A stretch of 23,360 nucleotides of DNA, from positions 1 to 23,360 of the IMG/VR virus record IMGVR_UViG_3300036832_000500. One strand, 5' to 3'. This DNA is from a virus. A program made the position numbers and the translations under genes. Below the pieces are notes generated by a model that did no database searches, was not told where the DNA came from, and was given only the letters and a program-made list of their open reading frames with translations. This document shows, one piece after another, positions 7,950 through 15,625 of this stretch (positions within the stretch are counted from its first letter, which is position 1; every line of letters begins with the position of its first letter).

Positions 7950-9748
7950 CGAAGGATCTCTTGATCCTGTCCACGGTCGTATTGAAGGCGAAATTGTACT
8001 AAAACTGCATAGACTCGCAACTGGTTCACGAGATCCGGCGGCCATAGTACGTTTAGCCTGTTGGGGTTATTAGGATCTCTTTCCACAATAAGGTGGTCTT
8101 TGAAGGCCTGCGCGTTTTCAACGAGGCCATTAAACTCGTCAATCGCATATTGCGCCACGAGCTCAGCCTTGACGATCTTCGGGGTGACGATCTTCTGGCC
8201 GACACCGAACCTCGTTCCATCGTCCGCCAGTTTCGCGCGCGGGAATTTGTTGGTAATGACCGCGCGCTGATTGCGGATGATCGCCGCCAACGTGCTCATG
8301 GTCGTTACTAACTCATACGCATCGTCACTCTGCCCATAGAGATTGAGTTGATAGGTCGTCGTATCGCGCATGATCATCGGCTGACCATCGGACCCACGTT
8401 TCTGCGTCGCGATGCCCACACCGGAGAGGCTATTGAGCTCCGGTAGGATGAACGTGTCCTCCGGTTGCGCGCCGAGGATCTTGTTGAGCGACAAGGTTTG
8501 CAACGGCCGAGCCGGGTCGTTGGTCAGCGCGCGCGCAGCTTTCGCGGCGTAGGCCGCGGCCCATTCATAGACCGGTGATGGTGCAGTCATCTCAACGCTC
8601 ATCACCGACGTCGGGCCGAAGTTACGCGTCTCGCCCCAGGTGATAAAGTCCTCATAAAGGGCTCGCTTGGCACAGTAGAGTCCGCCGTAAAGCTGACGCA
8701 TCCATCCCCAGCGGCCGGTATCGGTGAAGCCCCATTCCTGCTCGAAGTCGAAAAGGGTATTCGAGTCGGTATGAGACAGGGCGACATATTCATATTCATG
8801 TTCGCCGAGGTTTGAGATCAGTACCGTGAAGTCCGGCACGCCGGCGCCGCCGGTCAGCATACCGGTCGCCGGCAAGGTGATGCCGAGTCCGGGCGGAAGC
8901 TCTTGGCCGCCCTGCTTGCCGTAGTAGTTAAGCTGCACGGTGAGATCGTTGCCGTTGACGCCCGGTGTTTTCGAAGTGATGGTAACGACGCCGGCCGCGG
9001 GCGTCGCGATAACAGGAAGTGCAGGAAGATCATTGATAGCCGCGGCCAGAGCGCCGGCAAGCGTGCTCGGCGTATCGGTCGTACCGCAAACGATGGTCAC
9101 GACATGGCCGGCGATGTAGACATATAACTGACCCGCGTCGGTCGGCGCCGCAGTGAACGTGATGGTGCCGTGCGCGGCTACCGATCCGCCGAGCGGCAGC
9201 ACTGGTGCGCCCCAGATCTCATGGGCGAAATTGTTAGAGAACGCCGCGGCAAACATGCACGCGAGGGTCGATCCCTGACCGTACTGGCGATCTGCGTCGG
9301 CCTGCGTTCCGATCGGCTTCGGAATGTTCGGCACCGCGACGCCAGCCGTGACGCCGGCCGGCAGCGTCGTGCTCGTCCATGTCAGGGTGAAAGTCGCGCC
9401 GGTGCCGACGCCGCTGGTCGAGACCTGCGCCACCGGGTTCGTCGGCGGCGTGGCTGTGGCCAGCATGTTCCCCGGATTCGTGATGGTCGTGGTCGCGACC
9501 GCTCCCGCGGTGACAGTCACGACTGTGAGCACGACGCTGTCTGGCAAGATGATCTGATCGCCCACGAGATAACCGGTGCCGGCACCGGCCACCACGGCCG
9601 TGGCGACGTGCTGGGTTGCCGCGATCATTGGCCCGACAACCAAGATCGGCTGGCGGATGATAGGCAAGCCCGCCATCGACGGGTCGATTTCCGCCCAGAA
9701 CAATGGCATGCGCCATTCGGCCGGAATATTGTCAAAGCTGATAGGCAT
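7946..9748 (-). CDS. Contractile tail sheath protein (Mu gpL-like)
   Basis: A 600-residue protein whose N-terminus (MPISFDNIPAEWRMPLFWAE) is characteristic of Mu-type sheath proteins. The C-terminus carries the usual late-sheath features: EYVALSHTDSN, GETRNFGPTSVMS and a final RLNVLWPPDLVNQL segment followed by AVLVQFRLQY. It polymerises around the tail tube and contracts to drive it through the envelope. Residues about 50-135 are a Gly/Thr/Val-rich stretch (GAGTGYLVGDQI ... GTGATFTLTW) that is not part of the conserved sheath core and looks like an inserted beta-sandwich surface domain. This would explain a length greater than the roughly 495 residues of Mu gpL. AGGAG lies 7 to 8 bases before the ATG. 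The stop overlaps the HNH start. Confidence 0.92.
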   Translation of the reverse strand: MPISFDNIPAEWRMPLFWAEIDPSMAGLPIIRQPILVVGPMIAATQHVATAVVAGAGTGYLVGDQIILPDSVVLTVVTVTAGAVATTTITNPGNMLATATPPTNPVAQVSTSGVGTGATFTLTWTSTTLPAGVTAGVAVPNIPKPIGTQADADRQYGQGSTLACMFAAAFSNNFAHEIWGAPVLPLGGSVAAHGTITFTAAPTDAGQLYVYIAGHVVTIVCGTTDTPSTLAGALAAAINDLPALPVIATPAAGVVTITSKTPGVNGNDLTVQLNYYGKQGGQELPPGLGITLPATGMLTGGAGVPDFTVLISNLGEHEYEYVALSHTDSNTLFDFEQEWGFTDTGRWGWMRQLYGGLYCAKRALYEDFITWGETRNFGPTSVMSVEMTAPSPVYEWAAAYAAKAARALTNDPARPLQTLSLNKILGAQPEDTFILPELNSLSGVGIATQKRGSDGQPMIMRDTTTYQLNLYGQSDDAYELVTTMSTLAAIIRNQRAVITNKFPRAKLADDGTRFGVGQKIVTPKIVKAELVAQYAIDEFNGLVENAQAFKDHLIVERDPNNPNRLNVLWPPDLVNQLRVYAVLVQFRLQYDRGQDQEILR

Positions 9749-9758
9749 GGTTTGTCTC

Positions 9759-10112
9759 CTACTTGCTCTTTGGTTTTAGCTCGGCGCGAGCTTCGGCCTT
9801 GGGTTCTGGTCGCTCGGGCTTGAATTCCCGCTTGGGGAACATGGCCGCGGCCTCTTTTCCGCCGGGCACATCTTCGTCGATAGTTATCGAACCGGTGAGC
9901 AATCGGCGTTTGGTGAATTGATCGAACGGCCATTCCACCGATTGATTGATGTCGGGCAGAAAGCCGACGCGCGTGATGCCGTGTTTCATGCGGCGCTTTA
10001 ACGCGTTGGTAGCCGCACGCACGCGGACATGACTCGGACGCGTGAGCTCTGGGTCGACCCGACGCGCTTGGCCGGCCATCGGAACGAGGCCTCTCTGTAC
10101 GATATCGATCAT
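9759..10112 (-). CDS. Small head-tail/tail protein, DUF2635-like position
   Basis: A 117-residue protein starting MIDIVQRGLVPMAGQARR at an ATG (10110-10112) that overlaps the upstream stop as ATGA. A longer in-frame ORF extends to 10718, but that extension only shadows the tail-terminator gene. The body is basic (HVRVRAATNALKRRMKHG); the middle has a WPFDQFTKRRLLTGSI segment, and the C-terminus is rich in Lys, Pro and Glu. Mu-like phages carry a small DUF2635 protein immediately before the sheath gene, with a similar W-x-RR-x2-DGD-like core, so the same role is plausible but the match is loose. Function of DUF2635 is unknown. Confidence 0.72.
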   Translation of the reverse strand: MIDIVQRGLVPMAGQARRVDPELTRPSHVRVRAATNALKRRMKHGITRVGFLPDINQSVEWPFDQFTKRRLLTGSITIDEDVPGGKEAAAMFPKREFKPERPEPKAEARAELKPKSK

Positions 10113-11017
10113 GATGTCGGCTCCTGTGTGAACGTGAAGTTTTGCACGCCGGTCATGGCGCTTTGTTGCATTGGGATCACGCTGATTAGAACGCTGGTCG
10201 TGTCGACGAGAACGCCTTGCACGGTCCAGGTCACACCGGCGGCCGTGATCTGATCGCCGTATTTGAGGGTCGCAAGAAATGTGCTGTTGTCTTGCGCCGC
10301 TTGTCCGACCTTGGCGATGCGCATCAAGTCGAGATTGTCTTGCGGATGGGTGATAAATCCATCCGTTGGGATGACCGTCGTGGCCGGGTTCGAATAGGAA
10401 TAGCTGAGCGTCGTAACGATCGGCGTCGGGATGGTCTCGATCTCCCATTCCGCGCCGACCTGTATCCGCGCCGGATCTTCCGGCCACGGATAGACCGCCT
10501 TGAAGCGCGTCGAGGCAAGGTTGTCGGTGACATTCGGCGGGAAGCGTGTGCCATAGCTGACCGACCAGGTCATTTGCATCTCGAGCACCGGCGTTCCGTT
10601 GTCGCGTCCGATGTTTCCCGGGTTGTGATCGCAATCGCCCTCGGTGACCGCCTCGATCGTCACGCCATCGGGGAATTTCTGCCATCCGGGGATCGTGAGA
10701 TAATTCATGATTGCCCAATGGCCGGCGTCGGCGTTCTCCTCGGCGAGCTCGGGATCGTTGTTAGCCACGATGTAGGAAAAGCCGAGTTTGAGATGATGCT
10801 TGAAATGCGGATCGGTCAGATTGTTGGCGCCATCCTCGTGGAAACGCTCGCCCATGTAATAGACGCCGAGATAAGGCAGGTGTTCCTCGCGGATTGGTTT
10901 TGCGGTCGTGCGGCTAAACTTGGCGCATCCCGTGAACGGCGAGAGGGTTTTAAGCCGCGCGAGGAGCTCGTCACGGATGCGAAAGCCGAACGAATTGATA
11001 CCGACGACCGAAGTCAC
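10109..11017 (-). CDS. Probable tail terminator / tail completion protein
   Basis: A 302-residue protein beginning with a GTG that overlaps the upstream stop (GTGA). Residues 1-120 follow the pattern of phage tail terminators: an IRDELLARL helix, EEHLPYLGVYY, a FKHHLKLGFSYIV strand, then helices (AGHWAIMNYL). Such proteins form a ring at the top of the tail and stop its growth. Residues 200-302 look like an added beta-rich domain (GDQITAAGVTWTVQGVLV). Most terminators are 130-200 residues, so this one carries a C-terminal extension. Position between head-joining genes and the sheath supports the call; sequence similarity alone is only suggestive. Confidence 0.65.
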   Translation of the reverse strand: MTSVVGINSFGFRIRDELLARLKTLSPFTGCAKFSRTTAKPIREEHLPYLGVYYMGERFHEDGANNLTDPHFKHHLKLGFSYIVANNDPELAEENADAGHWAIMNYLTIPGWQKFPDGVTIEAVTEGDCDHNPGNIGRDNGTPVLEMQMTWSVSYGTRFPPNVTDNLASTRFKAVYPWPEDPARIQVGAEWEIETIPTPIVTTLSYSYSNPATTVIPTDGFITHPQDNLDLMRIAKVGQAAQDNSTFLATLKYGDQITAAGVTWTVQGVLVDTTSVLISVIPMQQSAMTGVQNFTFTQEPTS

Positions 11018-11379
11018 GGTTTCGCCGCCACGTTTCTTTTGAGCGTGATGTTCATCATGCCGCCGGCATTACCGACACCGGAGAGATCTTGAACAAAGAA
11101 GCTGCCGCCGGCGATGCTCTGGTCGGGCGGGATATCAACCTGATCGCCTTGCATTGGCATGATCGGGAATTCGGCGATCAGGATATCGATGAAAGGCTTG
11201 TCATCGGAATACATGCCACCGTCTTCGGTCAGCACGTCCGTTGATTTCGTATCGAAATAGGCGCGTCCGCCATAGGCCGGCTGTCCCGGCTGTGAAACCA
11301 GCGGCGTGACCGTGATCGGCCGCGCCCACGTGTCCCAGTTCGGCGAGTAGATCTGATCGTGGAAATTAAAGATCGCCAC
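11014..11379 (-). CDS. Probable head-tail joining protein (head closure)
   Basis: A 121-residue beta-rich protein (GTG start at 11377-11379, AAGGA 8 bases upstream). It begins MAIFNFHDQIYSPNW and has a DKPFIDILIAEFPIMPMQGD segment followed by an IPPDQSIAGGSFFVQDLSG segment, reminiscent of small head-closure proteins that resemble lambda gpFII or gp16-type adaptors. It contains no catalytic motif, signal peptide or membrane segment. Position between the gp10-like gene and the tail terminator supports a joining role. A call from position and fold impression only. Confidence 0.6.
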   Translation of the reverse strand: MAIFNFHDQIYSPNWDTWARPITVTPLVSQPGQPAYGGRAYFDTKSTDVLTEDGGMYSDDKPFIDILIAEFPIMPMQGDQVDIPPDQSIAGGSFFVQDLSGVGNAGGMMNITLKRNVAAKP

Positions 11380-11383
11380 GGCT

Positions 11384-11884
11384 TTATTCCTTCACCGATC
11401 CATAAACGCCGGCCGTGATGTGCTCGATGAATTTATTGGCTTCGTCGAACGCGATGTCGCGCAGAAAAAATCTTTGCTTGTTGGTTACTTGGCGGATGCC
11501 GACATACATAATTCTGTGGTCGGAATCGCGGATCAGAACATTGGTGCCTCTGGGCTCCCAGAGTTTGCCCGCAAATTTGCGCGCCTTCACGCGCAGCGGC
11601 GGCACCGGCACAAACATGAACGGTTTGCCGACGCTGATCATTCCGCGCTCGAAGCCGTGTAGGAAGCCGGGTTTCAGATAGAAGCTGATCAGGTATCCGC
11701 CCTCGGACTTCTCGATCTTGTAAATGAAATTTTTGGCCCATTTGGCGCCGTTGCGCAGCGCCCCGGCGATGTTCTTGCGGCCGCGATCTTCGATTGCTTT
11801 CGCGGTTGCCGTCACTGCGCTGCGAACGATCGGGCCGTTCTCACGCAGATTGGTTTTGACTTCGACCAGGGCGACCATGATCAC
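11384..11884 (-). CDS. Putative gp10-like head-tail connector / minor tail protein
   Basis: A 166-residue basic protein. A helical N-terminus (IVRSAVTATAKAIEDRGRKNIAGAL) is followed by beta strands (GGYLISFYLKPGFLHGFERG, FMFVPVPPLRVKARKF) and a C-terminal helix, a layout like HK97 gp10-type or minor-tail proteins found between the connector and tail terminator. The first codon may be the GTG at 11882-11884, which overlaps the upstream stop as GTGA, or the ATG two codons later (11876-11878); neither has a clear ribosome site. It probably contacts the neck. I cannot name a family with confidence. Confidence 0.62.
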   Translation of the reverse strand: MIMVALVEVKTNLRENGPIVRSAVTATAKAIEDRGRKNIAGALRNGAKWAKNFIYKIEKSEGGYLISFYLKPGFLHGFERGMISVGKPFMFVPVPPLRVKARKFAGKLWEPRGTNVLIRDSDHRIMYVGIRQVTNKQRFFLRDIAFDEANKFIEHITAGVYGSVKE

Positions 11885-12561
11885 ATCGCGAAGCGGGTAT
11901 ATTTGGTGAGAATGTCGCGGTATTGGACGAGCGCCGCGGCCGGGCCGCCCGCCGGCATGAAGCCCGCCATGATCAGATCCTTGGGCGAGAAGTAAACCAC
12001 GCGGCTTTCTTTGTGCGCGAGCAGGCGCACGCCTGAGCCCGAGCCGGTGATCCAGGTCAATGCCGCACGATATTGTTTCACCAGCAGGCCGGTGATCTGT
12101 TGCAACGGCGGGGGCGCCTCGGTGGGCAGGTCATAACCGCCGGTGTAATTGATCACGATGTCGGTATTGCCGCCGGCCAGAATGTAGACTTTTCCGGTCA
12201 GCGGCTCGTAAACGTAGGCCGATGGATCGAGCACAGTGCCGGCCGGCTGTTCGATGCTGGTGATGGTCTCGATCGGATAATGCGAAAGCCAAATTTTATT
12301 TGCACCATTGGGGCAACAAACGGGCCCGACGCATTTCCAGGCTTCCTCGACCGTTTCCTTAGCGAAAGTCGCGTTCTCGATGGCGCCGCGATTGCATTCC
12401 TGCGCGAGCATCTGGGAATTCTGCGTGATCAACAATTGATATTGCGCGTCGTGGCTGGTGTCGGTTGACGCGACGTCAAGCATGGTTTTCAGCGTGGCCA
12501 GATCGATAAGATCGTGGCTGGTCGCTGGCGTGACGACATTGATGATGACGCCATCACTCAT
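11881..12561 (-). CDS. Head-tail connector protein, gp6-like
   Basis: A 226-residue protein starting [12 protein letters not shown]. It has the hallmarks of the HK97 gp6-like (phage_gp6) connector family: an N-terminal HDLIDLATLKTMLDV helix (typical 'L..lK..L.v....D'), DAQYQLLITQNSQMLAQECNR, a YPIETITSIEQ segment, a TGKVYIL strand and an INYTGGYDLPTEAPP segment before a final helical stretch. gp6 proteins form a ring beneath the portal. The longer upstream frame (to 12729) is a shadow of the small gene in front; the ATG at 12559-12561 overlaps that gene's stop by 8 bases and has GGAG 10 bases upstream. Confidence 0.86.
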   Translation of the reverse strand: MSDGVIINVVTPATSHDLIDLATLKTMLDVASTDTSHDAQYQLLITQNSQMLAQECNRGAIENATFAKETVEEAWKCVGPVCCPNGANKIWLSHYPIETITSIEQPAGTVLDPSAYVYEPLTGKVYILAGGNTDIVINYTGGYDLPTEAPPPLQQITGLLVKQYRAALTWITGSGSGVRLLAHKESRVVYFSPKDLIMAGFMPAGGPAAALVQYRDILTKYTRFAM

Positions 12562-12760
12562 TGCGGAGGAGCTCCAACAGCTTGTTGGCGCGCTGGCGCT
12601 CGCGCGCCAAGAGCAGGAGCAGACGCCGGTCGCGTGCCGAGGAGGACAATCCTTGCAATGCGACCGGCGCCGCCTTGCACAGCGCCGCAATGGTGGTTGC
12701 TGCGGTGCGCAACTCGGCGACCCGGGCACTTTGTAGGATTGCTTGCGCTTGCGGGGTCAT
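12554..12760 (-). CDS. Small hypothetical protein between collagen-like and connector genes
   Basis: 68 residues from an ATG (12758-12760) that overlaps the collagen-like stop as ATGA. The predicted protein is almost wholly helical: [17 protein letters not shown], then Ala/Leu/Arg-rich sequence ending [19 protein letters not shown]. It contains one Cys and has no recognised domain. Its tight coupling on both sides supports its reality. A longer version reaching 12871 is not supported because the extra part shadows the gene upstream. Unknown function; it may be a small assembly or neck factor. Confidence 0.65.
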   Translation of the reverse strand: MTPQAQAILQSARVAELRTAATTIAALCKAAPVALQGLSSSARDRRLLLLLARERQRANKLLELLRNE

Positions 12761-13956
12761 CTTGTCTCGATTTGGAATTGTTCGAATAAGCCGCGCAATT
12801 CTATGGCCGGCCCCGGCTTTCCGTTCGACATGATGGGCGTCGCGAGATAGCGGGCGCGATCGACTTGCCAACTCGTGATCACCGGGGCATCGGCGCCGCG
12901 CTCACCGGCGAGACCGCGCTCGCCGCGCGGCCCCGCGGGCCCGGCCTCGCCCGGCTTGCCTTTGCGGGCCTGGACGAGGGATTGCCAACCCTCCCCCGGA
13001 CATGGCCCGGGGGCGTCCTGCTTGGCGATGAACGTCCCGCCGTTAAGGGCGACGATATCGAGCTCGAGATAATCCGCCTCGGCCTGCCATATTCCGCGCA
13101 CGCGCGGAGAGTGGGCATCGCAGCCACGCGCCGCAAGCGATATCCATTCGGCGCTCGGTGGCGTATGCGCGGTATCGCGGAGCGCCTGCCACAATCCGCC
13201 GGCGTGGGTGACGATGTTGCCGGCGTAGTGCACGGTCCCGGGCGTGAAGGCGCGCGCGATTGGCATCGTCCCCATGGGCCCCTGCTCGCCCCGCGGGCCG
13301 ACCACGGTCTCGCCGGCGGACCCCGGGGGCCCGGGAGGGCCGATTACGGTCTCTCCGGCGAGGCCTTGTGGGCCCGGAGGGCCGGGAGAGCCCGGAGGAC
13401 CGCTATCACCACGCGGGCCAGCATCGCCGCGTTCGCCGGCGGGGCCTTGCTCGCCGGGCTCGCCTTTGGCACCTTGTTCGCCTTTCTCGCCTTTTTCTCC
13501 GGAGATGCCATGTTCGCCTTGTTCACCGCGCGCACCCTGCGCGCCATCCTTGCCGAAATCTCCGACATCACCCTTTTCGCCCTTCTCTCCCTGGGTGCCT
13601 GGGTCGCCCTTTTCACCTTTCTCGCCGCGCTCGCCCACTGAGCCTTGCGGGCCGGTTGGCCCGGCCTCGCCGCTATGGAGCTCGGCCACGCGCGCATCGA
13701 TCCGCGCCATCATGACGGCGATCGCCTCGCGCGTCTGCGCGCTCTCCACGGCACGCAATTCGATGGCTGCGGTGCGCAGATTGGCAATCGTGGCCTCGGC
13801 CTGCGCCGCGATCAGTTCGCGATCGCGCCGGCACGCCTCGCGCATGATCGCGACGACTTGGCCGCACGCCTCGCGCAACTCACTGAGAAGTTGCTGCGGG
13901 TCGTCGATCGTATCGGTCGGCGGCATCGAGAATGCTTCGAGTGTGCCGTCTGACAT
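12757..13956 (-). CDS. Collagen-like virion protein with repeated carbohydrate-binding-like modules
   Basis: 399 residues from the ATG 13954-13956, which overlaps the portal 3' end by 77 bases. Residues 20-95 form a helical, probable coiled-coil trimerisation region. Residues 96-230 are Gly-X-Y collagen repeats rich in GEKGEKGD and GPPG, with a duplicated GETV(I/V)GP interruption. Residues 241-345 hold two related modules of the type ending in W-x-S-L ([27 protein letters not shown]), similar to chitin-binding-3/CBM5-12 modules. A second short Gly-X-Y stretch (341-366) and a short C-terminal domain follow. Phage collagen-like proteins are usually fibres; here the gene sits in the head module right after the portal, so a head or neck decoration fibre binding surface sugars is plausible. 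The much longer ORF upstream of this ATG is a portal shadow. Confidence 0.85.
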   Translation of the reverse strand: MSDGTLEAFSMPPTDTIDDPQQLLSELREACGQVVAIMREACRRDRELIAAQAEATIANLRTAAIELRAVESAQTREAIAVMMARIDARVAELHSGEAGPTGPQGSVGERGEKGEKGDPGTQGEKGEKGDVGDFGKDGAQGARGEQGEHGISGEKGEKGEQGAKGEPGEQGPAGERGDAGPRGDSGPPGSPGPPGPQGLAGETVIGPPGPPGSAGETVVGPRGEQGPMGTMPIARAFTPGTVHYAGNIVTHAGGLWQALRDTAHTPPSAEWISLAARGCDAHSPRVRGIWQAEADYLELDIVALNGGTFIAKQDAPGPCPGEGWQSLVQARKGKPGEAGPAGPRGERGLAGERGADAPVITSWQVDRARYLATPIMSNGKPGPAIELRGLFEQFQIETR

Positions 13957-15346
13957 TGAGCTCGCTACTCTTGCCGTTACCGGCCGCGGTTGGCGGTTGT
14001 TTCGGCGGTTGGAAATTGGGCGCCGGCGCCTCGGGCGCGGCGTGCGCGGCGGGCGCCGCGTGCGGCGTAGGGGCCGACGGGATCCCGGATGCCGCCTCGA
14101 GCGGTACGACCTGGGCCTGCACGCGCGGCGAGTCACCGAAAGGAACGTTCTCGTAACCCTCGAGATTTCTGGCCTCATTGGGCGCGAGGATGCCGCCTTG
14201 CACGGCGCGAGCGAGACCTTCGATCCGGCCTTTGAATGCCGAGCGCAGCAACGCCGCGGTGTCGAATTCGACGTATTCGTCGGGCTGGCCTTTGAGTTGG
14301 AACAGCAAGCCAAAAGCTTGTTCCACGTGTTCGAGCGTGAAGCCTAGGCCACTCGCGATCCAGCTTTGCATGAGGAGCTCGGTCGAGGCATATGAATGCG
14401 CGTGGCCGACACCGAGCACTTGCAGCGGGACGCGGAAGGCGAGCGCGATCTTCTCGTCGCTCAATTTCATGATCTCGGCGATCTGCGTATCCTTCGCCGC
14501 CATTGACCACGGTTGCACCTTGATGCCATGCGTCAGAATCGGCACGCCGCCCGGGCCGCAACCGCCGAGATTCTTGGCTTGCTCATTCCATTGCTGGCGG
14601 AGCTCCTCGACTTTATCGCGATTGAGCGTTAGATCGGTTGAGAGCACCGCCGAGGGCCGCGCCTGGTTGATATAGAATTGCATCTGTTGTTGCGTCATCG
14701 CCTGGGTCATGGCGAGCTCGCCCATCGCTGCCATCAACGGCGATTCACCGCGCAGCGGATAGGGATACATCCGCGAGGCGTGCAGACGGATATGCAACAC
14801 GTCACGCGCCGGCACGAATAGCGCTGCCTCTTGTGCGATCTGATTGCTGATCACGTAATTGCCGGCGAGCTTGTAGAAGATCTCTCCGCCCGCCACGATC
14901 TGCGGAAAGCTTTGCCTGGAGTCCATAAGGTGCAATTCGCTGACCTCGAACCGATCGTTGCGCAATGCCAGCGCATATGCGTTGCCGTCGAGGTAAAGCC
15001 ACCGCACTACGTTCAAGAGAAAATTGGAGATGGACTCATATTCGTTTGGCTTGCGCAGAATGCGTGACAGCGCCGATGTCGTGACGCGATCGCGGCCGCC
15101 TTTGTCGTTGCTGCGCCAATGGTCCCCCGGCAGCATCGACACGGTTTGAGAATACGCACTGACGCAGGCCTCGACCATTGCCGATTGGCTCGAAGTACTT
15201 TGCAGGTCATAGCCTTGCTGCCACCAATTGAACGCCGCGCCGTCGGGGAGCCAACCGCCGCTTATCGGGAGCCAATATGGTCCCGGGCGATAAGCCCCCT
15301 CGACTGCCTTGCGCACCCAATCGGTGACGCGCGTCAGTGCGCCCAT
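13880..15346 (-). CDS. Portal protein (HK97 family)
   Basis: 488 residues starting [17 protein letters not shown]. Family features are clear: an N-terminal [19 protein letters not shown] segment, a [13 protein letters not shown] segment, an [14 protein letters not shown] segment, an [20 protein letters not shown] segment, a [14 protein letters not shown] segment and an [23 protein letters not shown] segment. Twelve copies form the ring at the capsid vertex through which DNA enters and leaves. The C-terminus is Pro/Ala-rich and overlaps the collagen-like gene. An upstream ATG at 15430 would add 28 basic residues that only shadow the previous gene; the ATG at 15344-15346 comes one base after that gene's stop, so I prefer it although its ribosome site is weak. 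Confidence 0.92.
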   Translation of the reverse strand: MGALTRVTDWVRKAVEGAYRPGPYWLPISGGWLPDGAAFNWWQQGYDLQSTSSQSAMVEACVSAYSQTVSMLPGDHWRSNDKGGRDRVTTSALSRILRKPNEYESISNFLLNVVRWLYLDGNAYALALRNDRFEVSELHLMDSRQSFPQIVAGGEIFYKLAGNYVISNQIAQEAALFVPARDVLHIRLHASRMYPYPLRGESPLMAAMGELAMTQAMTQQQMQFYINQARPSAVLSTDLTLNRDKVEELRQQWNEQAKNLGGCGPGGVPILTHGIKVQPWSMAAKDTQIAEIMKLSDEKIALAFRVPLQVLGVGHAHSYASTELLMQSWIASGLGFTLEHVEQAFGLLFQLKGQPDEYVEFDTAALLRSAFKGRIEGLARAVQGGILAPNEARNLEGYENVPFGDSPRVQAQVVPLEAASGIPSAPTPHAAPAAHAAPEAPAPNFQPPKQPPTAAGNGKSSELNVRRHTRSILDAADRYDRRPAATSQ

Positions 15347-15347
15347 G

Positions 15348-15551
15348 TCATTCGCGCTTGGCTGCTGGCGTGGCTGCGCGGGTCTGATAGGCGGCTGTCG
15401 GCTTTTTGGCCTCGGCCTGCTTTTTGGCAAGCGTGCCGCCGACGGCCTGTCCTTCGTCTTCCGGGCTTCCGTCCGGCTCTTTGTCCATCACGTGCTCGCC
15501 CATTGCGGCCGCGTCGTTCTCGGCCTGTGTCGGCGTCGGCTTACCTGCCAT
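15348..15551 (-). CDS. Small acidic/Ala-rich hypothetical protein before the portal
   Basis: 67 residues, MAGKPTPTQAENDAAAMGEH onward, with an acidic Glu/Asp/Pro middle (DKEPDGSPEDEG) and a Lys/Ala-rich end; probably disordered. It has one of the best ribosome sites in the window: GGAGGA 5 bases before the ATG. Its stop is one base before the portal start, so it may serve to couple portal translation. No family recognised; small disordered proteins here can be scaffold- or portal-associated. Confidence 0.7.
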   Translation of the reverse strand: MAGKPTPTQAENDAAAMGEHVMDKEPDGSPEDEGQAVGGTLAKKQAEAKKPTAAYQTRAATPAAKRE

Positions 15552-15586
15552 GATAGTCCTCCATTAGGTTTGAGATAGGTAAAGAA

Positions 15587-15613
15587 GCGCGCCGGGTGTC
15601 CGGCCCGGCGCGC
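15587..15613 (-). terminator. GC-rich hairpin after the protease-capsid gene (possible terminator/attenuator)
   Basis: A perfect 10-bp inverted repeat (GCGCGCCGGG / CCCGGCGCGC) with a 7-base loop starts about 12 bases after the capsid stop. On the minus strand it is followed by TTCTTTACC, a weak T-rich tract. It may end or reduce transcripts so that capsid mRNA is more abundant than portal mRNA. The strongest hairpin seen here; termination itself is inferred. Confidence 0.6.
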
Positions 15614-15625
15614 AGTCACCGGGAA

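Noticed and set aside
10113-10718. N-terminal extension of the DUF2635-like frame
   Set aside because: It shadows the tail-terminator gene; the ATG at 10112 overlaps that gene's stop in the usual ATGA manner.
13957-14313. N-terminal extension of the collagen-like frame
   Set aside because: The 119 extra residues are Arg/Pro/Ser-rich noise overlapping the portal; the ATG at 13956 begins a sensible protein.
13244-14347. Plus-strand Pro/Gly/Ser-rich ORF that looks collagen-like
   Set aside because: It is the antisense image of the Gly-X-Y repeats of the real minus-strand gene; its last part is antisense to the portal.
15347-15430. 28-residue N-terminal extension of the portal
   Set aside because: It lies in another frame of the 67-aa gene, which has a far better ribosome site; the portal family start matches MGALTRV.
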